NCBI GenBank assembly: GCA_020848035.1
Contig: JADLAX010000030.1
Coordinates: 82,817 to 146,816 of the forward strand
Source: Anaerolineae bacterium
Lineage (GTDB): Bacteria > Chloroflexota > Anaerolineae > Promineifilales > Promineifilaceae
DNA length: 64,000 nucleotides
Direction: 5' to 3'
In this document: positions 43,007 through 51,718 of the stretch, in pieces
Layout: every line of letters begins with the position of its first letter
Numbering within the stretch: position 1 is the first letter of the stretch
Position numbers and translations under genes: made by a program
The notes under the pieces: generated by a model
What the model saw: only the letters and a program-made list of their open reading frames with translations
Databases searched by the model: none
What the model was told of the DNA's origin: nothing

Positions 43007-43834
43007 CTACTGGAGCAAATGCGGTTCCCAGAAGGCGCGGTCGTATTTGGGCCAGGCATGGCAGCCAAACGGAAGCTGGTAGTTGTTCTGCTCAAAACAG
43101 GTGCGCGGTGCCCCTTCAAAGCCAAAGCGCAGAGCTTCCGGCACCGGGGCGATCTTGAACTCTGGCACATAATGTTGGGCGCGGAAGGACCAGAATTTGT
43201 CCTCGTTGCTGTTGAAGTGGTCCACCTCGCGCTGCACGTTGTTGAACGGGTGCAGCCGCTTGAGGTATTTGCGCGGATAGTTGGCGATTTGCGTTAACCG
43301 GTCGGGTGTTTTGGCTTTGTAGCGCTGCCAATATTCCTCTGGTTCGACGGCGTAGCGCGGCGATTCCAGCACCTGTAAGCAGCGAGATATGCGCCGCAGG
43401 CAGAAGCCGCCGTTGCCTACCCCCGGTGTTTTCACCCAGGGCGTGTCGTCGGTGACCAGCCAGGGCGGGCCGATGTAGTCGTAGCCGGAAGCGCACCACT
43501 GTTCCAGCTCGTCGGCAAAGACAAGGGCGTCCAGGTGGTAAACCAGCATAAACTCGTAATCACCAAAGCGCTGGTACAGCGCACGGGACAGCATGAGGCG
43601 GGTGTACGCCTGGACGCTGCCAAAAAATGGTGGGGCAAAGCGGGCCAGGCGAAAGCCCGGCCGATCGATGGCCAACCCTTCGGGAACGATGAAAAATTTG
43701 TCGTACTTTCCCAGGTAGTGTGTCAGGTGACGCAGGGAGATTTCTTCGTCGGGGAGCAGCTCGGCGCGGTTAGACATGGGCACGACGATAGCCACTTTGT
43801 GGTGGGGGGTACGGCCGTTTGGCTGTTCGGGCAT
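43007..43834 (-). CDS. DUF5672 family protein (putative glycosyltransferase)
   Basis: Protein of 275 residues. The family pattern is clear: FMLVYHLDALVFADELEQWC, YDYIGPPWL, GVGNGGFCLRR, SNEDKFWSF and a final LPFGCHAWPKY. The Asp in the first block and the NED motif suggest a GT-A-type catalytic site. The family is found in polysaccharide clusters, but no activity is established as far as I know. GGAGG lies 6 bases before ATG 43834. It is translated just ahead of a sulfotransferase. Confidence 0.78.
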   Translation of the reverse strand: MPEQPNGRTPHHKVAIVVPMSNRAELLPDEEISLRHLTHYLGKYDKFFIVPEGLAIDRPGFRLARFAPPFFGSVQAYTRLMLSRALYQRFGDYEFMLVYHLDALVFADELEQWCASGYDYIGPPWLVTDDTPWVKTPGVGNGGFCLRRISRCLQVLESPRYAVEPEEYWQRYKAKTPDRLTQIANYPRKYLKRLHPFNNVQREVDHFNSNEDKFWSFRAQHYVPEFKIAPVPEALRFGFEGAPRTCFEQNNYQLPFGCHAWPKYDRAFWEPHLLQ

Positions 43835-43879
43835 GTTGAACCTCCGGGTGGTTGAAATTTGTGAGGTTGATTTTTCAGA

Positions 43880-43906
43880 AAGTGAAAAGTGAGAAGTGAA
43901 AAGTGG
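43880..43906. repeat. Heptamer tandem repeat (AAGTGAA type)
   Basis: Nearly four copies of a 7-base unit (AAGTGAA, AAGTGAG, AAGTGAA, AAGTGG) lie in the gap between two genes. Confidence 0.8.
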
Positions 43907-43914
43907 TGAGGCGT

Positions 43915-45228
43915 TTAGCCGGTCAGCCGCACCAGGCGGCCTGCCGGTTCGGCAGCCAGGGCATTGCGGGTGTCTACAATCAGCCGGGCGTGAGTGGCAA
44001 TTTGGGCCCAGTTGTACTGGCTGTGGTGGGTGACAATTACCACGCAGTCGGCGGCGGCTACGGCCGTATCCGTCAACTCCACCGAATGCAGCGCCACACC
44101 TTCGTGCCGCAAATTGGGCACCATCGGATCGTGGTACTGCACCTTGGCCCCCCGGCTTTGCAGCCGGTGAATGATGTCCAGCGCCGGGCTTTCGCGCACG
44201 TCGCTGACGTTGGGCTTGTAGGCCACGCCCAGGATCAAAATGCGGCTGCCGTTCAGTGCCAGGCGTGCCTCGTTGAGGGCGCTGACTACTTTGCTCACCA
44301 CGTACTCGGGCATGTGGCTGTTTACTTCTGCGGCTAGCTCGATGAAGCGGGCGGTGTAGTTCAGCGTGCGCAGCTTCCAGCCCAGGTAATGCGGATCCAC
44401 CGGGATGCAGTGGCCGCCCAGCCCAGGCCCGGGATAAAAGGGCATGAAGCCGTACGGCTTGGTGGCGGCGGCTTCGACAATTTCCCAGACGTTCAGCCCC
44501 AGCCTGTCACACATCAGGGCCATTTCGTTGACCAGGCCAATGTTGACGGCGCGAAAGGTGTTTTCTAGCAGCTTCACCATTTCGGCGGCGGCGGCACTGG
44601 AAACGGGAAACGGCCGTGCCACAATCGTACCGTACAGCGCCATGGCCACGTCCAGACAATCTGGCGTGACGCCGCCAATCACTTTGGGCGTGCTGTAGAT
44701 GGTGTAATCGGTGCGGCCGGGATCAATACGCTCCGGCGAAAACGCCAGGAAAAAATCGTGGCCGACGCGGTCGCCGTTGCTTACCAGGCTGGGCAGAATG
44801 ATCTCTTCGGTGGTGCCAGGGTAGGTGGTGCTTTCCAGCACCACCAGTTTGCCGCTCCCGCCGAGCTGGCCGATGTTTTGCGCCGCGTTGAGAATGTAGG
44901 AAATGTCCGGGTCTTTGGTTTTGCGCAGCGGCGTGGGCACGCAGATGGAAATGGCGTCCACACCGGCCAGGTCGGCGTAGTCGCTGGTGGCGCGCAGCAC
45001 ACCTTCGGCCACCAGCGGCCCCAGTTCGCTGTCGGGCACATCTTCCACGTAGCTGTGCCCGGCGTTGATGGCGGCTACTTTTGGGGTGTTGGTGTCAACG
45101 GCCGTTACCCGGAAGCCCGCTTTGGCAAAAGCCACCGCCAGCGGCAGCCCCACGTAGCCAATGCCCACAATGCCAACCTGGGCCTGGCGTGTTTCAATTT
45201 TGTGAATTAAGTCCGATTTGCGGTTCAT
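43915..45228 (-). CDS. UDP-sugar 6-dehydrogenase (WbpA/WecC-like)
   Basis: Protein of 437 residues that should oxidise a UDP-hexose or UDP-N-acetylhexosamine to the uronic acid with two NAD. N-terminal Rossmann motif VGIVGIGYVGLPLAVAFAK; SICVPTPLRKTKDPD; ESTTYPGTTEE; catalytic Cys in GPGLGGHCIPVDPHYLGW; C-terminal ILGVAYKPNVSDVRESPA. The GGHCIPVDPHYL form points to the UDP-GlcNAc/UDP-ManNAc dehydrogenase group rather than UDP-glucose dehydrogenase. It would supply an acidic sugar to the polymer. Confidence 0.92.
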   Translation of the reverse strand: MNRKSDLIHKIETRQAQVGIVGIGYVGLPLAVAFAKAGFRVTAVDTNTPKVAAINAGHSYVEDVPDSELGPLVAEGVLRATSDYADLAGVDAISICVPTPLRKTKDPDISYILNAAQNIGQLGGSGKLVVLESTTYPGTTEEIILPSLVSNGDRVGHDFFLAFSPERIDPGRTDYTIYSTPKVIGGVTPDCLDVAMALYGTIVARPFPVSSAAAAEMVKLLENTFRAVNIGLVNEMALMCDRLGLNVWEIVEAAATKPYGFMPFYPGPGLGGHCIPVDPHYLGWKLRTLNYTARFIELAAEVNSHMPEYVVSKVVSALNEARLALNGSRILILGVAYKPNVSDVRESPALDIIHRLQSRGAKVQYHDPMVPNLRHEGVALHSVELTDTAVAAADCVVIVTHHSQYNWAQIATHARLIVDTRNALAAEPAGRLVRLTG

Positions 45229-45264
45229 GAATGATTGTCTCCAACGTGGTGTTCCGTCGTTGGG

Positions 45265-46203
45265 TTAGGGATTTTGAATGATGGGGAGGTGGACGACACA
45301 CGGCTGCCACAGCCCGGCGAGAGCCGTTTGCCAGACGGTGGCCATCTTTTGGTAGCCGCTGTCGGTGGGGTGCAGCCAGTCGTTGGGCAGATAGGTTTCA
45401 TCGTGCTCCATGTCCCCGTTATCGGCATAATCCAGAGCGTTGTACATGTCTACCAGCACCAGTTTGTCGCCGTTGTTGATGCGGTTCTGGGCCATGGTAA
45501 CCAGCAGGCTGTTGTAGGTGGCGACGGCGTTGGGCTGGTAACGGCCGTCATTACGGTCCTGGTCGATGATTTGCGCCAGCACCACAATCGCCTCGCTATC
45601 ATAGGTGTCGATGGCGTCGAGAATGTCGGCCACGTCGGCGACATCGGCGGCATAGTTGGCATCGTTGCGCTGGGCCACGTCATTGGTGCCAATGTGCAGC
45701 AAAATCACGTCTGGCTGGGCCGAGCTTAGATAGCCAGCCATCGCTGGTGCCAGCTGGTCGGCGCGAAAACCGCCGTGGCCTTCGTGGTCATAGTCAAAGT
45801 TCAGGCTGCTCTGCGAACCGCTGTTGAGCGTGCCGACAAAGTCGAAGTTGTACCCGGCACTGGTCAGCGAATTAAACAGGTAGTAACGAAAGCCATAGTT
45901 AAAATTGGCGCTGTCGGGGTCGGGGCCAGTGCCATAGCCGCGGGTGATGGAGTTGCCCAGCGGCATGATGTTGACGGTCTGGCCGCAGAACTGGGGGGCG
46001 AGCTGGACCAGCGGCGTGACCTGGCTTTGGGCGGTAACGGCCGTTTTCTGTGCCCCAGTTGAAGTCGTTTTGAGCGGGGCGGCCGTGGCGGGCGGCAAGG
46101 TAAAAATCCAGACAAGGACGGCGGCTGCGGTTATGACCAAAACATGGAATCGGGGGAACGGCCGTTCCCTCAGCCGCACCAACTGAACTCTCTCGTCAGC
46201 CAT
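45265..46203 (-). CDS. Secreted SGNH/GDSL hydrolase
   Basis: Protein of 312 residues. An N-terminal signal anchor (about 18-42) is followed by a Pro/Ala/Thr-rich linker. Block I is NIMPLGNSITRG (Gly-Asn-Ser in place of GDS), block III is LLHIGTNDV, block V is NDWLHPTDSGYQKMA with the Asp-His pair. Such enzymes deacetylate or deacylate glycans. The tail VVHLPIIQNP resembles that of the beta-helix protein. GGAGG lies 7 bases before the ATG. In this locus it may remove acetyl groups from the exported polymer. Confidence 0.85.
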   Translation of the reverse strand: MADERVQLVRLRERPFPRFHVLVITAAAVLVWIFTLPPATAAPLKTTSTGAQKTAVTAQSQVTPLVQLAPQFCGQTVNIMPLGNSITRGYGTGPDPDSANFNYGFRYYLFNSLTSAGYNFDFVGTLNSGSQSSLNFDYDHEGHGGFRADQLAPAMAGYLSSAQPDVILLHIGTNDVAQRNDANYAADVADVADILDAIDTYDSEAIVVLAQIIDQDRNDGRYQPNAVATYNSLLVTMAQNRINNGDKLVLVDMYNALDYADNGDMEHDETYLPNDWLHPTDSGYQKMATVWQTALAGLWQPCVVHLPIIQNP

Positions 46204-46235
46204 GGATGATCCTCCTTAAGTTTGGGCTGTCAGGC

Positions 46236-47540
46236 TCAGGCGTAGGGTGAGGGCTCTGGCTGGGCGAAGTGGGCCGTTTGCTCCGTTCGCAGCCGGTCGC
46301 TCAGCCGATTGGGCGGTACGCTGACGTCTGCGTAGGTGAGCACACAATCCTGCGGCACGTCGTGGCGCAGCTGGCAGCCCTGGGCCAGCCCCAGCGGCAG
46401 CAGGTTTTGCGCCAGGCAGATGTCGCTGTTTTCCAACAGACCGTAACTCATGAAGCCGCCAAAGCCGTCAATCGTTTCGCCTGCTTTTAAGTCGCGCTTG
46501 GCCGCTGTCACCACGTCGCACACCGGGCCACCCAGCGGGGTGAGCGCGGCGTCGCCAAACAAAACAGCCCGCGCCGCCGTGAACGGGGTTTCCAGGTGGC
46601 ACAGGTGATACGGCGTGTAAAAAACGTAGAATGGCCCTTCGCCCATCTTGTAGTAATTTAAATATTGCTGCTGAATCGGATTGTCGTTGTAGCCGATGAC
46701 AAACACGCCGCCGCCCGGTTGGGCGCCCACCACGTAATCCACCAGGCCGCCGTTGAGCATTGCCTCTTTGGGGAAAAGCCCGGCGGCATGGTCCACGTGG
46801 TCGCAGTCGGGGCCGTACATGCCGCGCTGGCCGGTGCGAAACCCGGTGGCGTTGGCCACGACGGCCATTTCCATGGAAATTTTGGTGCCATCGGCGAAGG
46901 AGGTGACCATGTGCGGCTTTTGCCTGTATTTTTCGGCGTAGCCGCGCTGCGTTTGTGGGGTGCGGTACGGATCGTGCAAGCCTTTCATGTTGCCCGCCAG
47001 CACCGGGCGGCAGCCAATCGCCTGCACGTAGCGGAACAGGTTCATGATGACGCCCGGCTGATCGCCGTCGGAGTTGGTGAGCACGACCCCGGCCTGGTCA
47101 GCATACACCTTGAGGATGGGGCCGAGCGTGGCGTCCAGCTCGGCGTTCATCATGACGACATGTTTGTGGTGGTCAACGGCCGTTAACACCACCAACGCGC
47201 CAAAGTCAATCGTGCCGGTGGCCTCGATGATGACGTCGATGAGGTCACAGCGGGCCAGCAGCAGCGCATCCTCGGTGATGGCGTATTGGTTCTGGCCGAT
47301 GGCGTTTTCCAGCTGGGGCAGCGTTTCGACGGGCTGCACCTGGTCGACCCCAGCCTGGGCATAGGCGCGGCGGGCGTCGGCCAGGTGGCGGTTGGCTACG
47401 GCGACCAGTTTCATGCCGGGAACGGCCGTTACAATTTGCAGCGCAATGCCCCGGCCCATATACCCGGCGCCTACCAGCCCTACGCGAATCGGGTTGTTGT
47501 CTGCCTGTCGTTTAGCGAGTGCGGTATCAATGATGATCAT
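46236..47540 (-). CDS. NAD(P)-dependent oxidoreductase with SAF domain
   Basis: Protein of 434 residues. An N-terminal Rossmann fold (RVGLVGAGYMGRGIALQIV) is followed by a homoserine-dehydrogenase-like middle (IIEATGTIDFGALVVLTAV, VVLTNSDGDQPGVIMNLFRY) and a C-terminal SAF-type domain (about 345-415, KAGETIDGFGGFMSYGLLE). Proteins of this kind recur beside RfbF and RfbC-like genes and are thought to act on sugar derivatives, but I know no proven reaction. It is directly downstream of the epimerase-like and RfbF genes, suggesting one sugar-modification branch. Confidence 0.75.
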   Translation of the reverse strand: MIIIDTALAKRQADNNPIRVGLVGAGYMGRGIALQIVTAVPGMKLVAVANRHLADARRAYAQAGVDQVQPVETLPQLENAIGQNQYAITEDALLLARCDLIDVIIEATGTIDFGALVVLTAVDHHKHVVMMNAELDATLGPILKVYADQAGVVLTNSDGDQPGVIMNLFRYVQAIGCRPVLAGNMKGLHDPYRTPQTQRGYAEKYRQKPHMVTSFADGTKISMEMAVVANATGFRTGQRGMYGPDCDHVDHAAGLFPKEAMLNGGLVDYVVGAQPGGGVFVIGYNDNPIQQQYLNYYKMGEGPFYVFYTPYHLCHLETPFTAARAVLFGDAALTPLGGPVCDVVTAAKRDLKAGETIDGFGGFMSYGLLENSDICLAQNLLPLGLAQGCQLRHDVPQDCVLTYADVSVPPNRLSDRLRTEQTAHFAQPEPSPYA

Positions 47541-47694
47541 CTGTTGGTTCCCAATGCATAAGATTTCGTCGATAAAATCTGTTTAATCTGCGCCATCTGT
47601 AAAACCATTGTTTGGTTCTGGTTTTTCCAGTCAGGTTGTGGCGAAGGCCAGGTCTTGGTCGTTTCAGGCACCGGCCAGGAAGCCGTTGAGCGGA

Positions 47695-48270
47695 TCAGGC
47701 GTGGTGGATGGGTTGGATACGGCCGTTGCGACGCTGCTTTGGCTGGAAATCGGGCCACGCCTTGTCCTTTTCGGACAGGATGGGGCGAGCGGTCTCAGGC
47801 CACTCAATCTGGAAGGCCGGGTCGTCCCAGCGAATGCCGCGCTCAAAGTTTGGCGCGTAAAATTGGGCCACCTGGTAGAAGACTTCGGTGTCGTCGGCCA
47901 GCGTCTGGTAGCCGTGGGCAAATTCGCCGGGGATGTAGAGCATTTTGCGGTTTTCGGCGGTTAGCTCTACGGAAACCCACTCCAGGTAGGTGGGCGAATC
48001 GGGGCGCAGGTCCAGAATGACGTCGTAAATTGCGCCTCGGGGGCAGTGGACGAGCTTTATTTCTTTGTGCGGCCGTATCTGGTAGTGCAGTCCCCGCAGC
48101 GTGCCTTTTTCCGTGCTGTAGGTCATGTTCGCCTGCACAAATTCAGTGGTCAGGTCCAGCGCTTCAAACTCGCGCTGGCAAAAAATGCGCGAGAAAAAGC
48201 CACGGTTGTCGTGGATCGGTTCAAGTTCAATGATGTAAGCGCCCGGTAGACGCGTCTCTTCAAAGTTCAC
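47695..48270 (-). CDS. dTDP-4-dehydrorhamnose 3,5-epimerase-like protein (RfbC/RmlC family)
   Basis: Protein of 191 residues. The start is GTG 48270 with GGAGG 6 bases upstream (48277-48281), so the longer open frame through the heptamer repeat is not coding. Cupin fold with RmlC motifs: DNRGFFSRIF, the catalytic His in GTLRGLHYQ, Lys in KLVHCPRGAIYDVILDLR and Tyr in GEFAHGYQTL. The enzyme family epimerises 4-keto-6-deoxy sugars. Because it sits beside RfbF, a CDP-linked rather than dTDP-linked substrate is possible. Confidence 0.85.
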   Translation of the reverse strand: MNFEETRLPGAYIIELEPIHDNRGFFSRIFCQREFEALDLTTEFVQANMTYSTEKGTLRGLHYQIRPHKEIKLVHCPRGAIYDVILDLRPDSPTYLEWVSVELTAENRKMLYIPGEFAHGYQTLADDTEVFYQVAQFYAPNFERGIRWDDPAFQIEWPETARPILSEKDKAWPDFQPKQRRNGRIQPIHHA

Positions 48271-48330
48271 GATGTACCTCCATTTTCGACTGCGAAAGGT
48301 CATAAATTGACAGGTTGCGTTCTGGTTGCA

Positions 48331-48394
48331 GGTGGCAGGTTGCAGGTGGCTTTTGCCCGAGCCGCTTGCCACTTGCTACCTGCAACCTGCCACC
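48331..48394. repeat. Palindromic heptamer repeat (CCTGCCA/CCTGCAA type)
   Basis: GGTGGCAGGTTGCAGGT (48331-48347) is exactly complementary to ACCTGCAACCTGCCACC (48378-48394), with further repeats in the loop. The same heptamer words form the tandem repeat at 10529-10572, 38 kb away. Confidence 0.9.
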
Positions 48395-48402
48395 AAAAGT
48401 GT

Positions 48403-49179
48403 CTAAATCCAGACTTTCCAGGGCGCGTTTTTAGACTCCCACATTTCTTCCAGCACGTTGCGGTCGCGTAAGGTATCCATGGGGTGCCAGAAGCCACGGT
48501 GGCGGTAAGCGGCCAGGCAGCCCGCCTGGGCGATGCGCTGCAAGGGTTCGGCTTCCCACACGGTGCGGTCGCTGTCGATATACGCCAGCGCTTGCGGCTC
48601 GACCACAAAAAAGCCACCGTTCACCCACGCGCCATTGTCCACGTGCTTTTCGCGGAAGTGGCTGACTTTGGTTTGTTCTTTTTGCAGGTTGAAGGTACCA
48701 AAGCGGCCGGGGGGCTGAACGGCCGTTAACGTCACAAGGGCCTGCTGCTGGTGGTGAAACGCAACCAGCTCGGTCAGGTTTACGTCGCTCACGCCGTCGC
48801 CGTAGGTCAGGCAAAACGTCTCGTCGCCAATAAAGTCGCGCACCTGCTTGATGCGGCCGCCGGTCATGGTGGCCAGGCCGGTGTTGACCAGCGTTACCCG
48901 CCACGGCTCGGCGTTGTTTTGGTGCACCTCTACCTTGTTTTGCTTTACGTCAAAGGTCACGTCGCACATGTGCAGGAAGTAGTTGGCAAAATATTCCTTG
49001 ATGACATACCCCTTGTACCCCAGGCAAATGACAAAGTCGTGAATGCCGTGGGCGGAGTAGATTTTCATGATGTGCCAGAGAATTGGCTTGCTGCCGATCT
49101 CCACCATCGGTTTCGGCCGTACTCCCGTTTCTTCGCTGATGCGGGTGCCGTAGCCGCCTGCTAAAATGACTGCTTTCAT
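48403..49179 (-). CDS. rfbF: Glucose-1-phosphate cytidylyltransferase
   Basis: Protein of 258 residues that makes CDP-glucose from CTP and glucose 1-phosphate. Nucleotidyltransferase motifs: [71 protein letters not shown] and a C-terminal [20 protein letters not shown], which is specific for RfbF. The length is normal for the family. It overlaps the acyltransferase gene before it by four bases (ATGA). No CDP-glucose 4,6-dehydratase (RfbG) is in the window, so the pathway is incomplete here. Confidence 0.94.
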   Translation of the reverse strand: MKAVILAGGYGTRISEETGVRPKPMVEIGSKPILWHIMKIYSAHGIHDFVICLGYKGYVIKEYFANYFLHMCDVTFDVKQNKVEVHQNNAEPWRVTLVNTGLATMTGGRIKQVRDFIGDETFCLTYGDGVSDVNLTELVAFHHQQQALVTLTAVQPPGRFGTFNLQKEQTKVSHFREKHVDNGAWVNGGFFVVEPQALAYIDSDRTVWEAEPLQRIAQAGCLAAYRHRGFWHPMDTLRDRNVLEEMWESKNAPWKVWI

Positions 49180-49898
49180 GTTGTTGCTGCCTCTTCATAG
49201 TGGGTCCTCAAAGAACCGTTTTCGTCTAAATTAACTCCGTCTCTGCTTTTGAGAATGCGGGCAGGAGCACCTACAGCAACGGTGTTGGCCGGAATGTTTT
49301 GGGTAACGACAGATCCGGCACCAATCACCGCGCCCTGGCCGATGTGCACGTTGTCCAGCACCGTTACCCCTGCGCCCAGCCAGACGTCATCTTCAATCAC
49401 AATGTCCCCGCGTGACTCCAGCGGTTGTGACCGCACCGGCTGGCCGGGATCCGTGCCGTGGTTGTAGGGGTAAAACAGGCAGTTGGGCGCAATTTCCACG
49501 CGACGGCCGATTTTGATCGAGCCCAGGTACGCCGAGAAGTGGCAGCCAGCCTGCACGTGGGTCTCCGCGCCGAGCGCCACCGCACCACCCTCGCCGGTTT
49601 CGATGGTGATGTCGGCGTACAGATGCACCCCTTCGGCCAGCACCACCGGTCCGCCGTCGCGGCTCTGGAAAATGGTCACCCGGTCGCCGATGAAGCTGCC
49701 CTTGTGGCGCTGGAGCCTGGGGTGGTGAATGGCAGCTTGCGGCGAAACGTACCCCTGCGGATTCAGGCGGGCGAGGTAGACACGCGCCTTGTAGGGCGGT
49801 GCGCCCCAGGTGGCCAGCCGCGTCGCCAGCCGCCCCAGCGGGCTGAGGCTGGCAAATTGCATCCAAAATCGGGACCAGTAGCGGTTTAGTCGTTTCAT
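49176..49898 (-). CDS. Hexapeptide-repeat O-acyltransferase (WcaF/LacA-like)
   Basis: Protein of 240 residues with a left-handed beta-helix. The C-terminal part carries the signature [20 protein letters not shown] followed by [19 protein letters not shown] and [10 protein letters not shown]. The catalytic His is probably in [11 protein letters not shown]. It likely O-acetylates a sugar on the lipid-linked unit or polymer. A basic N-terminus (first 40 residues) lacks a helix. It is coupled to rfbF by an ATGA overlap. Confidence 0.85.
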   Translation of the reverse strand: MKRLNRYWSRFWMQFASLSPLGRLATRLATWGAPPYKARVYLARLNPQGYVSPQAAIHHPRLQRHKGSFIGDRVTIFQSRDGGPVVLAEGVHLYADITIETGEGGAVALGAETHVQAGCHFSAYLGSIKIGRRVEIAPNCLFYPYNHGTDPGQPVRSQPLESRGDIVIEDDVWLGAGVTVLDNVHIGQGAVIGAGSVVTQNIPANTVAVGAPARILKSRDGVNLDENGSLRTHYEEAATT

Positions 49899-49921
49899 AG
49901 TCTGCTCAAAAACTCACCCTC

Positions 49922-49958
49922 ACCCTGGCCCTCCCCCTCACAGGGGGAGGGCCAGGGT
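49922..49958. repeat. Perfect 17-bp intergenic hairpin
   Basis: ACCCTGGCCCTCCCCCT (49922-49938), loop CAC, then the exact complement 49942-49958. On the minus strand a TTTTT run follows after about 9 bases, so weak termination between the glycosidase-like and acyltransferase genes is possible. Confidence 0.8.
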
Positions 49959-49963
49959 GGGGG

Positions 49964-51718
49964 TCATTCGCTTGTCAAATGCAGCAGGGCATCGCCTGAA
50001 AATGGTGCGATCAGGTCGTGACGCTGGCCACCGGTGATGGCCTCGCCAGCGACCGTGTCGCCAGTGGCCGGGTTGAACCAGCTCACGGTGAAGGTGCCGG
50101 TTATGTCGCCGAGGTCGAGGGTAACGGCCGTTTCCTCCACCTGTTTGCCCGTCCACCACCAGCGCGTCGCTGCTGCCTCCAGCGGCAGATCCGGCAGGTA
50201 GACCAGGTAACGTTCGCCCGGCGTGGCCAGAACGTAGCCATCGCTGGTTAGCTCCTCGTTGGGCGTCAGCTCCCACCAGGGCAGCGGCGCAAAAAAGTCC
50301 ACAAGGCGCTGCATGTCGTAGCTGGAGGGGATGTCGATGGCCTCGTGCCAGCGGGGTGGCTCGTGCTGCTCGTCGTCGCAGCAGCCGTCGTTCCAGTTCC
50401 ACACGCCGTTAGCGCCGTAGGTGTAGCCCGCGCCGCCGCTCATAAAGGTGGCCCACGCCTCTAGCCGTACCCGTTCCCGATCCCAGCTGCGCATGCCGTC
50501 GTAGCCCGATTCGGCATTGACGGCGGGGGTGGGGGGGAGACGGCCGTAATCCCCCACCATCGTCTCGCGCACTGCCGCCGTGTCCCACGTCTGGTGCAGG
50601 TGAAAGTCCAGCCACGCTTCGCCCCAAAAGTGCTCAGCGCTGCTGAAGGCCGGGTGCGGTCGGTTGGGCGTGGGATGAACCGTTACCAGGTGGTTGGTGC
50701 TGTTTTGCGTCTGGATAAACTCGCCCAGAGCCCGCACGTCGTCCAGGTCATCTTCAAACCCATACTCGCCCGTCACAATCCAGATAACGTTGTACGCCTG
50801 GGTGCGGGCGATGAGATACTGCCAGTAGCGCTGCAAATCCTCTGGGGTCATGGTGCCGACGGCCAGCTCCCACTGCCCGATGATGACAGGCACCATGCCG
50901 CGCTCCAGAATCGCTTCCAGCCGCCGGTCTAGCCATTGGAAGTTTTCTGGGTTGATGACCGAGAACATTTCCAGGTAGGTCGGCCCACCTTCGTTGATCC
51001 GCTCTGGCTGGGTGGGGAAACCTGCCACCACTTGAATGACCGAGAATCCTTTTCCCTGGCGGTTGTCCAGGTAGGTGGGGAATTCGGCTACGTCTGGCCC
51101 TTCGTCGTCGGGCTGGGGTACGAAGGACATGGTGAGCTGGTTGGCCCGCCAGGCGGTGTCGCCCATCCAGAAAAACGGGGTGCCGTCGGCATAGGTGAGG
51201 TAACGGCCGTTGTCGCTCAGCTGCAAAAAGCCCCGGTAGTTAGGATTGTTTTCCAGCAGCTCGGCAGTGGGTGGGATGGCCTGGAAACGGCCGTTGCTGG
51301 CCGCAATCTCGCCCTGGTCATCAACCGCCCGGATGGTGTAGGTCCATTCGCCGGGCAGGCTGGGGGCAAAACGTACGCGCCAGGTGCGGCCACCATCCCA
51401 GAAGCCGTTCACGGCCACTTCTCGACCATCTGGCCCGACAAACCGGGCCGTTACCCCAATTTCCAGATACTTTTGCTCATGGGTGTATTCGCCAGGAAGT
51501 TGAATCGCTGCGTCAAACACCCCCCACTGCGTCACTTCGGGCAGCGGGTTTGGCGTGTTTTGTGCCGGGGTGGGTGATGGGGCCTCTGTTGCGGGCGAGG
51601 TGCTGGTTGGGGGAACGGCCGTTGGCCCAGGTTCCGGTGAACAAGCCGAGCTAAACACAGTGATGAGTCCGATTAAGGTCAGAACGGAGGGCAGCCATTT
51701 GATGGAGGGTAACAGCAT
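49964..51718 (-). CDS. Lipoprotein glycoside hydrolase (DUF5060/DUF4038, GH140-like)
   Basis: Protein of 584 residues. Signal with a lipobox ending SSAC (about residue 26), then a Pro/Thr-rich linker. A DUF5060 beta domain (about 60-150, ARFVGPDGREVAVNGFWDGG), then a DUF4038 TIM barrel: GTPFFWMGDTAWRANQLTM, VIIGQWELAVGTMTPED, IWIVTGEYGFEDD, NAESGYDGMRSWDRERVR, and a C-terminal beta domain. The barrel family includes apiosidases (GH140). Candidate acids lie in VTGEYGF and NAESGYD. It probably trims side chains of the locus polymer at the cell surface. The start codon shares its A with the stop of the deacetylase gene (TGATG). Confidence 0.8.
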   Translation of the reverse strand: MLLPSIKWLPSVLTLIGLITVFSSACSPEPGPTAVPPTSTSPATEAPSPTPAQNTPNPLPEVTQWGVFDAAIQLPGEYTHEQKYLEIGVTARFVGPDGREVAVNGFWDGGRTWRVRFAPSLPGEWTYTIRAVDDQGEIAASNGRFQAIPPTAELLENNPNYRGFLQLSDNGRYLTYADGTPFFWMGDTAWRANQLTMSFVPQPDDEGPDVAEFPTYLDNRQGKGFSVIQVVAGFPTQPERINEGGPTYLEMFSVINPENFQWLDRRLEAILERGMVPVIIGQWELAVGTMTPEDLQRYWQYLIARTQAYNVIWIVTGEYGFEDDLDDVRALGEFIQTQNSTNHLVTVHPTPNRPHPAFSSAEHFWGEAWLDFHLHQTWDTAAVRETMVGDYGRLPPTPAVNAESGYDGMRSWDRERVRLEAWATFMSGGAGYTYGANGVWNWNDGCCDDEQHEPPRWHEAIDIPSSYDMQRLVDFFAPLPWWELTPNEELTSDGYVLATPGERYLVYLPDLPLEAAATRWWWTGKQVEETAVTLDLGDITGTFTVSWFNPATGDTVAGEAITGGQRHDLIAPFSGDALLHLTSE

